Shown here in pieces: positions 10,079 to 18,458 of a DNA stretch of 58,076 bases; within the stretch, counting starts at the first letter, position 1, and each line of letters begins with the position of its first letter. Below the pieces are notes generated by a model. It had not been told where the DNA came from, ran no database searches, and saw only the letters and a list, made by a program, of their open reading frames with translations. The DNA is from an uncultured Collinsella sp. (lineage in GTDB: Bacteria > Actinomycetota > Coriobacteriia > Coriobacteriales > Coriobacteriaceae). Location of the stretch: the NCBI GenBank assembly GCA_900544135.1, contig UQTU01000016.1, forward strand, positions 1 through 58,076, in the 5' to 3' direction. The position numbers and the translations under genes are program-made.

Positions 10079-11677
10079 TTAGTTCTCCTCTGATCCAGTC
10101 GTGTCGGCATGGTGCTTGGCCATGAACTGCTGCTTAAAGTCGCCGATGACGCGCAGGAGCTCAGCCTTGGTGTCATCGTCGATCTTCTTGGCGCGAACCT
10201 TGTCGAGCAGCGAGCCAAAACCGTTGTCCATGTACTCAATGAGCTCGGCACGGAAAGGCAGCACGTCGGCGATCTCCAGGTCGTCCAGGAAGCCCTCGTT
10301 GCCGGCAAACAGCGTAACGATCTGCTCGCCAACCTCAAACGGCTTGTAGCGCGGCTGCTTAAGGAGCTCGGTCATGCGAGCGCCGTGGGTAAGCTGCTTC
10401 TGCGTAGCCTCGTCAAGGTCGGAGCCGAACTGCGTAAAGCCGGCGAGCTCCTGGTACGAAGCGAGGTCCAGACGAAGATTGCCGGCGACCTGCTTCATGG
10501 CCTTGGTCTGTGCATCGCCACCGACGCGGGACACGGAGATGCCCACGTCGACTGCCGGGCGCTGGCCCTGGAAGAAGAGCTCGGACTGCAGGTAGATCTG
10601 ACCGTCGGTAATGGAAATGACGTTGGTCGGAATGTAGGCCGAGACGTCGCCGTCCTGGGTCTCGATGATCGGCAAGGCCGTCATAGAGCCGTAACCGTTC
10701 TTCTTGGACATCTTGACGGCACGCTCGAGCAGACGAGAGTGCAGGTAGAAGATGTCGCCAGGATAGGCCTCGCGTCCGGGCGGACGATGCAGCGTCAGCG
10801 ACATCTGACGATATGCCACGGCCTGCTTGGACAGGTCATCGTAGATGACGAGCACGTGGCCGCCGGGGTTGGTCTCGCTGGCGGGCTTGCCGTCCTCGCC
10901 GTTGTACATGAAGAACTCGCCGATAGCGGCACCGGCCATAGGCGCGATGTACTGCATAGGGGCGGAATCGGCAGCGGTGGCCGAAACGATGATGGTGTAG
11001 TCGAGCGCACCGTGCTGAGCGAGGGTCTCGCGGATGTTGGCAACCGTGGAGGCCTTCTGGCCGATGGCGACATAGATGCAGACCATGCCCTTGCCACGCT
11101 GGTTGAGGATAGCGTCGATGGCGATGGCGGTCTTACCGGTCTTACGGTCGCCGATGATGAGCTCGCGCTGGCCGCGGCCGATAGGCACCATGGAGTCGAT
11201 AGCCAACAGACCGGTCTGAACCGGCTCGCACACCGGTGTACGGTCGATGACGCCGGGGGCCTTGAACTCGATGGGACGACGGTGCGTGGCGACGATGTCG
11301 CCCAGACCGTCGATGGGCTGGCCGAGCGGATTGACGACGCGGCCGAGCATGGCACGGCTCACGGGGATATCCATAATGCGGCCAGTGGTGCGGCACTCGT
11401 CGCCTTCCTTGATGGAGTCGACGGCACCAAACAGAACGGCGCCGACCTCGTCACGGTCAAGGTTCTGGGCGAGACCGAAGACGGTCTCACCGGTATCGGA
11501 GCTCTTGAACTCCAGAAGCTCGCCTGCCATGGCGCTCTTGAGGCCGGAGACGCGCGCGATGCCGTCGCCTACCTCGTCGACCGTAGAAACCTCATGCGTA
11601 TCGACCGTCGCGGAGAGGCTCGTGAGCTGCTCCTGCAGTTTCTTGGCGATATCCTGGGCATTGAGGGTTTCGGACAT
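10079..11677 (-). CDS. atpA: F1Fo ATP synthase subunit alpha
   Basis: The non-catalytic nucleotide-binding F1 subunit, 532 residues. The P-loop GDRKTGKT is at about 176-183 and the PGREAYPGDIFYLHSRLLER segment follows. The signature with SVSRVGG is also present. A GGAGGTGAAG ribosome site precedes the start, and the atpH stop overlaps the ATG by one base. Confidence 0.98.
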   Translation of the reverse strand: MSETLNAQDIAKKLQEQLTSLSATVDTHEVSTVDEVGDGIARVSGLKSAMAGELLEFKSSDTGETVFGLAQNLDRDEVGAVLFGAVDSIKEGDECRTTGRIMDIPVSRAMLGRVVNPLGQPIDGLGDIVATHRRPIEFKAPGVIDRTPVCEPVQTGLLAIDSMVPIGRGQRELIIGDRKTGKTAIAIDAILNQRGKGMVCIYVAIGQKASTVANIRETLAQHGALDYTIIVSATAADSAPMQYIAPMAGAAIGEFFMYNGEDGKPASETNPGGHVLVIYDDLSKQAVAYRQMSLTLHRPPGREAYPGDIFYLHSRLLERAVKMSKKNGYGSMTALPIIETQDGDVSAYIPTNVISITDGQIYLQSELFFQGQRPAVDVGISVSRVGGDAQTKAMKQVAGNLRLDLASYQELAGFTQFGSDLDEATQKQLTHGARMTELLKQPRYKPFEVGEQIVTLFAGNEGFLDDLEIADVLPFRAELIEYMDNGFGSLLDKVRAKKIDDDTKAELLRVIGDFKQQFMAKHHADTTGSEEN

Positions 11678-12153
11678 TAGGCTTCACCTCCGTACGTATT
11701 AGCAGAGTTTGCGAGGGTCTCCTGCGCGATGCGCAGCTGCGTCTTGACGGAAATGTCACGACGCTCGCCGCGGGCCTCGAGCACCAGGCCGCCCACGATA
11801 GACGGGTCGACCTGCTCGATAAGGAATACCTTGCGGCCGAAGTCCTGCTCGCATTTCTTAGTGATGGTTTGACGCAGCTCGTCGTCGAGCGGGATCGCCG
11901 TGGTGACGGTCACGCCCACTACATCCTCGTCTTCCTCGGCAACATACTTAAAGGCAGCTGCCACCTTGGGAAGAAGGTCGAGCTGGTCGCGCTTGGACAT
12001 GGTGTCGAGCACAGCGATGATCTCGGGGCTGGCGGAAGCCAGGCGCTCGATCATCTCGAGGTCCTCGAACACATGGCCCTCGGCCTTGGCGGCTTCCATG
12101 AGGGAGCGCGCGTAGGTCTCGAGCACCTTGTCCTGATAGCGGCTAGTCGGCAT
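11677..12153 (-). CDS. atpH: F1Fo ATP synthase subunit delta
   Basis: The peripheral-stalk subunit that links b to the top of F1, 158 residues, a little shorter than the usual 175-180. N-terminal YARSLMEAAK and the C-terminal GGLVLEARGERRDISVKTQL segment (the conserved GG..V..GD..ID.S pattern, here with R replacing D) identify it. It overlaps atpF by 11 bases upstream and atpA by one base downstream. Confidence 0.92.
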   Translation of the reverse strand: MPTSRYQDKVLETYARSLMEAAKAEGHVFEDLEMIERLASASPEIIAVLDTMSKRDQLDLLPKVAAAFKYVAEEDEDVVGVTVTTAIPLDDELRQTITKKCEQDFGRKVFLIEQVDPSIVGGLVLEARGERRDISVKTQLRIAQETLANSANTYGGEA

Positions 12154-12745
12154 TCAGGCTACCTGCTTCCTGGATGTAGCGCTCGATGAGCTTCTTCTGC
12201 CCGGCCTCGTCCTCGAGTGCCTCGCCCACGATCTTGGTGGCGACGGCAACGGACAGGTCGGCGATGGAGCTCGCGGCACCGGCGTAGATGGACTTGCGCT
12301 CGTCCTCGACGGTCGTATGGGCCTTGGCGATGATCTCCTCGGCCTCCTTGTGCGCAGCCTCGATGATACGGGCGCGCTCGGACTCGGCGTCCTTACGGGC
12401 CTCGAGAACAATGTCGGCAGCCTGACGACGGGCGTCGGTGACGATCGAATCGGACTCAGCGCGCTTGGCGATAGCCTCCTGCTTGGTCTTCTCGGCCTCG
12501 TCGAGGCTCTCCTCGATCTTCTTGCCGCGCTCCTCCATGGTTTTCATGATGCCCGGCAGGGCGACCTTGGCCAGCACGATCCAGATAATCAGGAAGGCGA
12601 TAAGCGCCGGGATGAACTCCGCCATCTTAGGGATGAGGATGTCCGCACCGGCAGCGCCGTCCTCGGCGAACGCGGAAACCGGCATGAGCAGCGCGGCCGC
12701 GGACGCGGAGAGTGCGATCGCGCTCTTCTGGGATGAAAGATTCAT
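12143..12745 (-). CDS. atpF: F1Fo ATP synthase subunit b, with signal-peptide-like leader
   Basis: The peripheral-stalk b subunit, 200 residues. A membrane helix at about 44-66 (FIPALIAFLIIWIVLAKV) is followed by a long charged coiled coil rich in Glu, Lys and Ala, as expected. Unusually, 27 extra residues come first: a lysine, a hydrophobic Ala/Leu stretch and AFA before an acidic segment. This looks like a cleavable signal peptide. GGAGCG lies ahead of the ATG, so the leader is probably translated. Gene order atpE-atpF-atpH is canonical. Confidence 0.93.
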   Translation of the reverse strand: MNLSSQKSAIALSASAAALLMPVSAFAEDGAAGADILIPKMAEFIPALIAFLIIWIVLAKVALPGIMKTMEERGKKIEESLDEAEKTKQEAIAKRAESDSIVTDARRQAADIVLEARKDAESERARIIEAAHKEAEEIIAKAHTTVEDERKSIYAGAASSIADLSVAVATKIVGEALEDEAGQKKLIERYIQEAGSLNAD

Positions 12746-12760
12746 ACTTGACGCTCCGTG

Positions 12761-12955
12761 CTATTTAACGATCAGCGCGACAACGAAGCCGATCAGAGCC
12801 AGAGCCTCGCCGAAGGCGGAGCCCATGATGAAGACGGTGAACACGCGGCCCTGGACCTCAGGCTGACGGGCCATAGCACCCGTAGCACCCAGAGCAGACA
12901 GGCCGATAGCAAGACCAGCGCCGATAACACCGAGACCGTAACCGATAACTCCCAC
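12761..12955 (-). CDS. atpE: F1Fo ATP synthase subunit c
   Basis: The ring-forming proteolipid, 64 residues in two membrane helices joined by the polar loop ARQPE (29-33). The ion-binding carboxylate is Glu50 in FGEAL. The sodium-type combination (Gln in helix 1 and ES in helix 2) is missing, so proton coupling is expected. The start is a GTG with a perfect AAAGGAGG five bases upstream. The protein is shorter at its N-terminus than most c subunits, because the SD site places the start right at helix 1. Confidence 0.93.
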   Translation of the reverse strand: MGVIGYGLGVIGAGLAIGLSALGATGAMARQPEVQGRVFTVFIMGSAFGEALALIGFVVALIVK

Positions 12956-13080
12956 GATTCCTCCTTTGTCGTGCGTGTCTTATTTCACGCAGGATAACCT
13001 TATTTATAACTGCCGGGCTCCATGGGTACGGGCACCAGCGGTTTAACGAATTGCCTTACCTTTAAGGCGCGAACGGAAGA

Positions 13081-13884
13081 CTACTCCTCCTCCGCGACCT
13101 CCTCTGCCTCGGAGACATACACGGCGGTAAGGACCGTGAAGACGTAAGCCTGGATGGCGCCGACCACAAGCTCAATCGTATAAATCAGGATGAGGATGGC
13201 GAGCCAGGCCAGCGAAGGCAGGGCGCCGATGGCGTGGGCCGCGGAAACCTGCTGAAGCAGCGGCTGCATGAACATGCTCGCCATGATGGCGAACGAGCCC
13301 ATGACCACGTGTCCTGCGAACATGTTGCAGAACAGACGGACGGCGAGCGTGATGAGGCGCAGGAAGGTCGAGAAAAGCTCGACGACCCACACAAGCACGT
13401 TCATCGGGAAGCTCACGCCCTGCGGGGCGAGGCTCTTGATGTAGCCGATCACGCCGTGAGCCTTGCATCCGTAGTAGATGAAGTACACGAAGGCGAAGAT
13501 GGCGAGCGCGGCGGTGGAGCCGATTGCGCCGGTGCCGGGCTTCATTCCCGGGATCAGGCCGATCATGTTATTGATCAGGATGAACAGGAAAAGCGAGCAC
13601 AGGAACGGGAAGTGCTTCTTCCAGTTCTCACCCACGACGCCCTTGCCGATATCGTTCTCGACGTACTCGATGATGTACTCGAAACCGTTGACGAAGAAGC
13701 CCTTGGGGACCAGGGTCTGCTTCTTCTTGAACACGGCCAGGACGATCAGGAGCACGATCGTGGAGACGATCAGCCAAAACGAGTACTGCGTGATGCCGCA
13801 GCTCAGATCGCCCACGACGGGGGTGGAGCTGAACTCGCTGACCAGATGATTAATCTCATCAGGCAGCTTTTCAAAAATTTCCAC
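13081..13884 (-). CDS. atpB: F1Fo ATP synthase subunit a
   Basis: The stator channel subunit, 267 residues with five or six membrane helices. The essential arginine that faces the c-ring is Arg183 in LAVRLFCNMFAGH, and INNMIGLIPG matches the conserved early helix. The start is GTG, preceded by AAAGGTAAGTC. It begins three bases after the AtpI-like gene ends. The acidic last residues (EAEEVAEEE) are cytoplasmic. Confidence 0.96.
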   Translation of the reverse strand: MEIFEKLPDEINHLVSEFSSTPVVGDLSCGITQYSFWLIVSTIVLLIVLAVFKKKQTLVPKGFFVNGFEYIIEYVENDIGKGVVGENWKKHFPFLCSLFLFILINNMIGLIPGMKPGTGAIGSTAALAIFAFVYFIYYGCKAHGVIGYIKSLAPQGVSFPMNVLVWVVELFSTFLRLITLAVRLFCNMFAGHVVMGSFAIMASMFMQPLLQQVSAAHAIGALPSLAWLAILILIYTIELVVGAIQAYVFTVLTAVYVSEAEEVAEEE

Positions 13885-13887
13885 GAC

Positions 13888-14199
13888 TTACCTTTCGACC
13901 TCATGAGGATCTCGCAGCGCCTTGGCGACGCGAACCGTGCAGGCGGCCATAAAGACCACGAAGCCGATCGCCTCGCCCAGGAGGAACATGCGAAATGCCT
14001 CTCCGAACAACGCAAACACAACCAAGGTAAAGACGAGCAGGGCGACCGCCGAGACCGCCAGACTCACCATGCCCTTGAGCATGTCCGCATTCTGCTTATC
14101 GTCAAGAACCGGCTTGAGCGTAAAAACAAAGGGAAGAAAGGCGACCGCGCCCGCGATGGCGCCCGCAACGATAGCGAGCAGATCGGCTATCTGAAACAC
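13888..14199 (-). CDS. AtpI-like membrane protein heading the atp operon
   Basis: A small protein of about 103 residues with three or four hydrophobic helices. It sits where atpI is found in other atp operons, directly before atpB. I do not see a strong family motif; position is the main argument for a role in ATP synthase assembly or cation uptake. The frame is open to a TTG at 14274, but that codon overlaps the likely -10 box. GTG codons at 14211 and 14199 are better placed, and 14199 has GGGG six bases upstream, so I use it with moderate confidence. Confidence 0.65.
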   Translation of the reverse strand: MFQIADLLAIVAGAIAGAVAFLPFVFTLKPVLDDKQNADMLKGMVSLAVSAVALLVFTLVVFALFGEAFRMFLLGEAIGFVVFMAACTVRVAKALRDPHEVER

Positions 14200-14260
14200 T
14201 GGCGTCCCCACTTTCCTTTTTAACGCTTCACAGAACAGTTCCCGCCAAACATTGGTGACT

Positions 14261-14288
14261 ATTGTACGAGCCAATCGCTAAAGTACAA
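14261..14288 (-). promoter_or_regulatory. candidate promoter of the atp operon
   Basis: On the minus strand TTGTAC (14283-14288) and TACAAT (14261-14266) are spaced by 16 bases, upstream of the AtpI-like gene. The rest of the 280-base gap to upp shows no gene. A small hairpin at 14401-14417 has T residues only on the plus side. Confidence 0.45.
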
Positions 14289-14480
14289 CCGAAAAAGCAT
14301 CGGTTAATACGCACCTGTTCGTTTTCTTAAGACCTTCTTTATGCCGCAGGTACGGTAATACGTTTTTCTCGAACCCTGCAGGGCAAAACGTCCGTTAACA
14401 GGGGCGAGCGCGGTCGCCTTTTATTTGTCCGCGCGCACCGTTTCTTCGTATTTTCGACGTTAGCCGGTTTGGCCCAGAGA

Positions 14481-15128
14481 CTACAGCGTGCCGTAGATGC
14501 GGTCGCCGGCATCGCCCAGGCCGGGGACGATGTAGGCGGCCTCGTTGAGGTGGTCGTCGATGGCGCAGGTATAGATATGCACGTCGGGGTCTTTCTCGGT
14601 CAGCGACTTGAGGCCCTCGGGGGCCGCGACGATGCACAGCATGCGGATGTCCTTGACACCGCGCTCGCGCAGATAGCTGATAGCCATCTCGGCAGAACCG
14701 CCCGTGGCGAGCATGGGATCGACGACCAGGCAGATACGCTGGTCGATATCCTTGGGCATCTTGCAGTAATACTCATGCGGCTCGTGGGTGACCTCGTCGC
14801 GCTCCATGCCAATGTGGCCCACGCGGGCAGAGGGCACCAGGTCGAGGATGCCGTCGACCATGCCAAGGCCCGCGCGCAAAATGGGGACGATGGCGAGCTT
14901 CTTGCCGGCAAGCTGCTTAAACGTGGCAGTGGTGATGGGAGTCTCGACTTCGACATCCTCCATGGGCAGGTCGCGCATGGCCTCGTAGCCGTCAAAAAGC
15001 GCGAGCTCGCGTACGAGCTGGCGGAACTGGTTGGTGCCGGTCGACTTATCGCGCAGGATCGACAACTTGTGCTGGACGAGCGGATGGTCGACAAGCGTCA
15101 CGCGGGACGCATCGTAGGTAACGGTCAT
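14481..15128 (-). CDS. upp: uracil phosphoribosyltransferase
   Basis: A pyrimidine-salvage enzyme of 215 residues that joins uracil to PRPP to give UMP. The PRPP loop DPMLATGGSA and C-terminal segment GLGDAGDRIYGT with the uracil-binding region are clear. A frame extends to 15176, but the ATG at 15128 follows GAAAGGGG and gives the usual MTVTYD-like start and family length. It lies just upstream of the atp operon, as in Bacillus. Confidence 0.96.
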   Translation of the reverse strand: MTVTYDASRVTLVDHPLVQHKLSILRDKSTGTNQFRQLVRELALFDGYEAMRDLPMEDVEVETPITTATFKQLAGKKLAIVPILRAGLGMVDGILDLVPSARVGHIGMERDEVTHEPHEYYCKMPKDIDQRICLVVDPMLATGGSAEMAISYLRERGVKDIRMLCIVAAPEGLKSLTEKDPDVHIYTCAIDDHLNEAAYIVPGLGDAGDRIYGTL

Positions 15129-15251
15129 GGGTTGATTGCCCCTTTCGTTGCGGCCGCAAAACGACCTTGCTGACATGACGCACAGCGATGTTGCCGCCGC
15201 CCGCCATGCATAAGTTTAGCGGTTTGTTGTATCGAACGCTCCGTCACAACC

Positions 15252-16793
15252 CTACTGAGTGGTGCTGAGCGAACGCCTGACCGCATCGTGCCAACCGTCC
15301 AGGTTGCGCTCGCGACGCTCAACGGACATATGGGGATGGAACGTCTTGACGATCTGGGCGTTTTGCTCCAGCTCCTCCAGATCCTCCCAATACCCAACCG
15401 CAAGACCCGCCAAGTACGCGGCACCGATTGCCGTGGTCTCCACCGTCTCGCATTGCAGTACAGGGATATCCAGCAAGTCTGCCTGGAACTGCATGATGAA
15501 CTCGTTGCGCGAGGCACCGCCATCGACGGACAGGCGCTCAATCGAAAGACCCACATCCTGCTCCATGGCACGCAGCACGTCATAGCTCTGATAGGCCATG
15601 GACTCGCAAGCGGCGCGCACGATGGTCGCTCGAGTCGAAGCTCCAGTCAGACCGCATACGATGCCGCGGGCGTGCGCGTCCCACCAAGGTGCACCTAAGC
15701 CCGCAAAAGCGGGGACAAAGTAGCATCCCTCGTTATCGCCGATCGAGGAGGCGAGCTGTGCCGATTCGGATACGTTGGAGATAACGCCCATGTTGTCGCG
15801 CAGCCAGTTCATCGTTGAGCCGGCGGCAAAAATAGAGCCCTCGAGCGCATAGCTGACCTTGCCGTTCGCAGCGATACCGATGGTGGAGACCAGGCCATTC
15901 TTGGATTCGACGATCTCGTCGCCGGTGTTCATGAGCATAAAGCAGCCCGTGCCATAGGTGTTTTTGGTCTGGCCGGGATGGAAGCAGCAGTGACCGAACA
16001 GCGACGCCTGCTGGTCACCCGCCACACCCATGATGGGCGGCATGTTGGTCATGATGTCGCTCGCGACGCGGCCGTAGTCGCCCGAACTCCAGCGAACCTC
16101 GGGCATCATGGCACGCGGGATGTCGAAGAGCGCCAGCAGGTCATCGTCCCAGTCCAGCGTATGAATATTGAAGAGCGCTGTGCGGCTGGCATTGGTGTAG
16201 TCGGTGGCAAAGGTTTGGCCGCCGGTGAGGTTGTAGATGAGCCAGGTATCGATGGTGCCAAACATGAGGTCGCCCGCCGCCGCGCTCTCGCGTGCGCCGT
16301 CAACGTTGTCGAGAATCCACTGCACCTTGGAGGCCGAGAAATACGGGTCGAGCGTAAGGCCGGTGCGGGAACGCACCAGCTCCTCGCAGCCCTGCTCGGC
16401 CAGTTTATCGATTGTCGAGGCGGTGCGACGGCATTGCCACACGATGGCGTTATAGATGGGTTGGCCGCTTATGCGGTCCCACACCACCGTGGTCTCGCGC
16501 TGGTTGGAGATACCGATGGCGGCGATGCGATCGGAATGGATGCCGCTCTTAAACTGGACCTCCATCATCACGCCGATCTGGCTGGCAAGCACCTCCGTGG
16601 GATCCTGCTCCACCCAGCCGGGGCGCGGGAAGCTGGTTTTGACGCTACGACGCGCCTGGGCGACGATGCAGCCGTACTCGTCGACGATGGTCGCGAGTAC
16701 CGAGGTAGTGCCGCAGTCGAGCGCCATGATGTAGGAACCGCCAAAGCTAAACGAGGCGTCTTCCATGCCCAGGCTGCCTAGATTCAACGACAT
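15252..16793 (-). CDS. glpK: glycerol kinase
   Basis: An FGGY-family kinase of 513 residues that makes glycerol 3-phosphate from glycerol and ATP. The phosphate-binding motif ALDCGTTS is at 24-31, after an N-terminus about 15 residues longer than in most GlpK proteins. The WRDRISGQ-like segment appears as WDRISGQPIYNAIVWQ, and the late motif DGGASRN is present. AAAGGTG precedes the ATG. It starts 13 bases after the tsaC-like gene, so they share a transcript although their functions are unrelated. No glpF is nearby. A related FGGY sugar kinase is less likely given the glycerol-kinase length and motifs. Confidence 0.93.
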   Translation of the reverse strand: MSLNLGSLGMEDASFSFGGSYIMALDCGTTSVLATIVDEYGCIVAQARRSVKTSFPRPGWVEQDPTEVLASQIGVMMEVQFKSGIHSDRIAAIGISNQRETTVVWDRISGQPIYNAIVWQCRRTASTIDKLAEQGCEELVRSRTGLTLDPYFSASKVQWILDNVDGARESAAAGDLMFGTIDTWLIYNLTGGQTFATDYTNASRTALFNIHTLDWDDDLLALFDIPRAMMPEVRWSSGDYGRVASDIMTNMPPIMGVAGDQQASLFGHCCFHPGQTKNTYGTGCFMLMNTGDEIVESKNGLVSTIGIAANGKVSYALEGSIFAAGSTMNWLRDNMGVISNVSESAQLASSIGDNEGCYFVPAFAGLGAPWWDAHARGIVCGLTGASTRATIVRAACESMAYQSYDVLRAMEQDVGLSIERLSVDGGASRNEFIMQFQADLLDIPVLQCETVETTAIGAAYLAGLAVGYWEDLEELEQNAQIVKTFHPHMSVERRERNLDGWHDAVRRSLSTTQ

Positions 16794-16806
16794 CGCTTAC
16801 ACCTTT

Positions 16807-17550
16807 CTATTGCATCGGGTCGGACAGGACCCGTTCGATCTCTGATGCAGGAAGCGCGCCTTGGCGCAGGATCTGGAGCTCGCCGTGCTGAAACGACACG
16901 ATGGTTGAGGCGTCGCGACACGGGGTCTCACCGGCGTCGACGGCCACATCGACCCCCTCCAGGATGCGCTCCTCCACCGTGACAAAACTTGCCGGCGCGG
17001 GCGCGCCATGCGTGTTGGCGCTGGTGCAGGCAAGAGGGCTGCCGCAGGCGCGGATGAGCGCTTGCACCACGGGCGAGGCCGAAGCGCGAAGTGCCACCGT
17101 GTCGTCGGCGGCGCGCATAAAGGTCGGCACGCAGGGGGCCGCCTTGACCACGATAGTCAGGGCACCCGGCCAGCATCGTCGGGCGAGCACGCGGGCCTCA
17201 TGAGGGATATCCACGCCATAGCGATCGAGTGCCTCGGCATCATCAACCAGCCAGGCAACCGTTTGCGTGAGCTCGCGCTGCTTGAGGGTAAAGATACGAC
17301 GATAGCCGGTACCGAGTGCGGGGACCGCGGCGCCGTTGACGGTGGCCTGCGGATCGCGCGGCCACGATGGGAATTCGCTTGTATCTTGGGGCACGGCGTC
17401 CGAGAAGGCATTGACCGCCACGGCGACACCGTAGACCGTCTCGGTTGGAATAAGCGCCAAGCCGCCGCGACCGAGTAGCTCGGCCGTGTGCTCGACTGCA
17501 GGCCGATGCGGCTCGCGCGCTCCCTCGTATACCCGATAGACCGTCTGCAT
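16807..17550 (-). CDS. tsaC: Sua5/YciO/YrdC family threonylcarbamoyl-AMP synthase
   Basis: A 247-residue YrdC-like domain protein. TsaC/Sua5 enzymes make threonylcarbamoyl-AMP for the t6A modification of tRNAs that read ANN codons. ALIPTETVYGVAV near residue 32, IFTLKQRE, RRCWPGALTIV and TSANTHGAPAP are the family segments. A 35-residue insertion-like stretch lies between the first and second of these. Position after prfA-prmC matches Bacillus ywlC, which supports TsaC function rather than another YrdC paralogue. It probably drives glpK expression too. Confidence 0.82.
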   Translation of the reverse strand: MQTVYRVYEGAREPHRPAVEHTAELLGRGGLALIPTETVYGVAVAVNAFSDAVPQDTSEFPSWPRDPQATVNGAAVPALGTGYRRIFTLKQRELTQTVAWLVDDAEALDRYGVDIPHEARVLARRCWPGALTIVVKAAPCVPTFMRAADDTVALRASASPVVQALIRACGSPLACTSANTHGAPAPASFVTVEERILEGVDVAVDAGETPCRDASTIVSFQHGELQILRQGALPASEIERVLSDPMQ

Positions 17551-17698
17551 GTGTATGCCAGCCCCTTACGCTCTGGTGCAAGTTTGTTTACTGTGGGGCA
17601 TTCTCGCACGAAACGTTCAGCCTATTTGCCCAGAGCGCATGTTGGTTTGGTGAGCGGCTCTAGTAGTCGGTGAAAGTGAGGGGGTTAATTGAAGATTT

Positions 17699-18001
17699 TT
17701 AGCGCGCAAGCGTAACGGTACGATCGGGAAACTCGATGCTTGCAACCAGTTTTCCGCCGAGGCTCTCTGCGTACCTGCTCAGCGTGTCAAGCCTCATCGA
17801 ACCCAATTCCCCACGCTCGAGCTCGGATACGCGTTTTTGAGAAACGCCCATCGATTGGGCGACCGACGCCTGTGTTAGATCTTTTAGCCTGCGAATCTGA
17901 GCAAGCTTATAGGCTTCGATACGATCGCGAGTCCTCTCCTGCTCGGCGGTAATGGAGTCGCGTGTTATCCCGCGAGATTCCATATACTCATGCAGTTCCA
18001 T
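17699..18001 (-). CDS. HigA-like XRE antitoxin
   Basis: A 100-residue helix-turn-helix protein (about 41-95: TQASVAQSMGVSQKRVSELE) with a charged N-terminal helix. It is the second gene of a toxin-first pair and overlaps the toxin gene by 14 bases, so translation is coupled. Such antitoxins bind the toxin and repress the operon together with it. The antitoxin being second is typical of the HigBA arrangement. Confidence 0.88.
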   Translation of the reverse strand: MELHEYMESRGITRDSITAEQERTRDRIEAYKLAQIRRLKDLTQASVAQSMGVSQKRVSELERGELGSMRLDTLSRYAESLGGKLVASIEFPDRTVTLAR

Positions 18002-18383
18002 CTCGATCGAGCCTCCTTACGTGGCGACGGTATATTTGCTCGGCCTTTGGAATGTTGATCGCATACCAGCCGTTCCATTTTGCCCTTGACGATCCCGCTC
18101 GCGACTTATCACCCGCCAATAGCAATACCGCCTGGCGCTTGGGGTCAAAGGCGAAGAGGATGCGAATCACCTGCCCACCACACGACGTCACTCTCAGCTC
18201 CTTTAAATGATGAAGCTTCGAGCCCTTTACGCGGTCAACCAGCGGACGACCAAGGCTGGGACCTTCCTTCTCGAGCACCAAAAGGTCTGCATAAATCTGC
18301 TTCAGCGTAGCTTCATCCTGCTCATCAAGCCAAGGTTCAATGTAATCAAGCACGATACGGTACCGATGCAGCTGATTTGACAT
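17988..18383 (-). CDS. HigB/RelE-superfamily toxin (Gp49-like)
   Basis: A 131-residue member of the phage-derived Gp49-like/HigB group, presumed ribosome-dependent mRNA interferase. The core strands carry LHHLKELRV and the RILFAFDPKRQAVLLLAGDKS segment, with the basic residues typical of the fold. AAGGAGAAAGG precedes the ATG. The pair stands between prmC and tsaC, where Bacillus relatives have other genes, so it is likely an acquired module. It could be a non-toxic regulator; sequence alone cannot say. Confidence 0.85.
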   Translation of the reverse strand: MSNQLHRYRIVLDYIEPWLDEQDEATLKQIYADLLVLEKEGPSLGRPLVDRVKGSKLHHLKELRVTSCGGQVIRILFAFDPKRQAVLLLAGDKSRAGSSRAKWNGWYAINIPKAEQIYRRHVRRLDRDGTA

Positions 18384-18392
18384 ACCTTTCTC

Positions 18393-18425
18393 CTTCTATA
18401 GTAGAAGTTTTACGGTATATTGCAA
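18393..18425 (-). promoter_or_regulatory. higBA promoter with overlapping palindrome
   Basis: On the minus strand TTGCAA (18420-18425) and TACTAT (18398-18403) are 16 bases apart. A perfect inverted repeat CTTCTA-CTA-TAGAAG covers the -10 box at 18393-18407, directly before the SD. It is a good place for repression by HigA. Confidence 0.6.
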
Positions 18426-18458
18426 GGACAAACTTGCGCAAATGTCTATTAATTCAGC

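Noticed and set aside
12761..12955. Sodium-coupled ATP synthase
   Set aside because: The c subunit lacks the helix-1 Gln and the ES pair of sodium-type rings, so proton coupling is the better reading.
14401..14417. Hairpin GGCGA/TCGCC followed by TTTT on the plus strand
   Set aside because: No plus-strand gene ends there, and on the minus strand, where upp lies, there is no T run.
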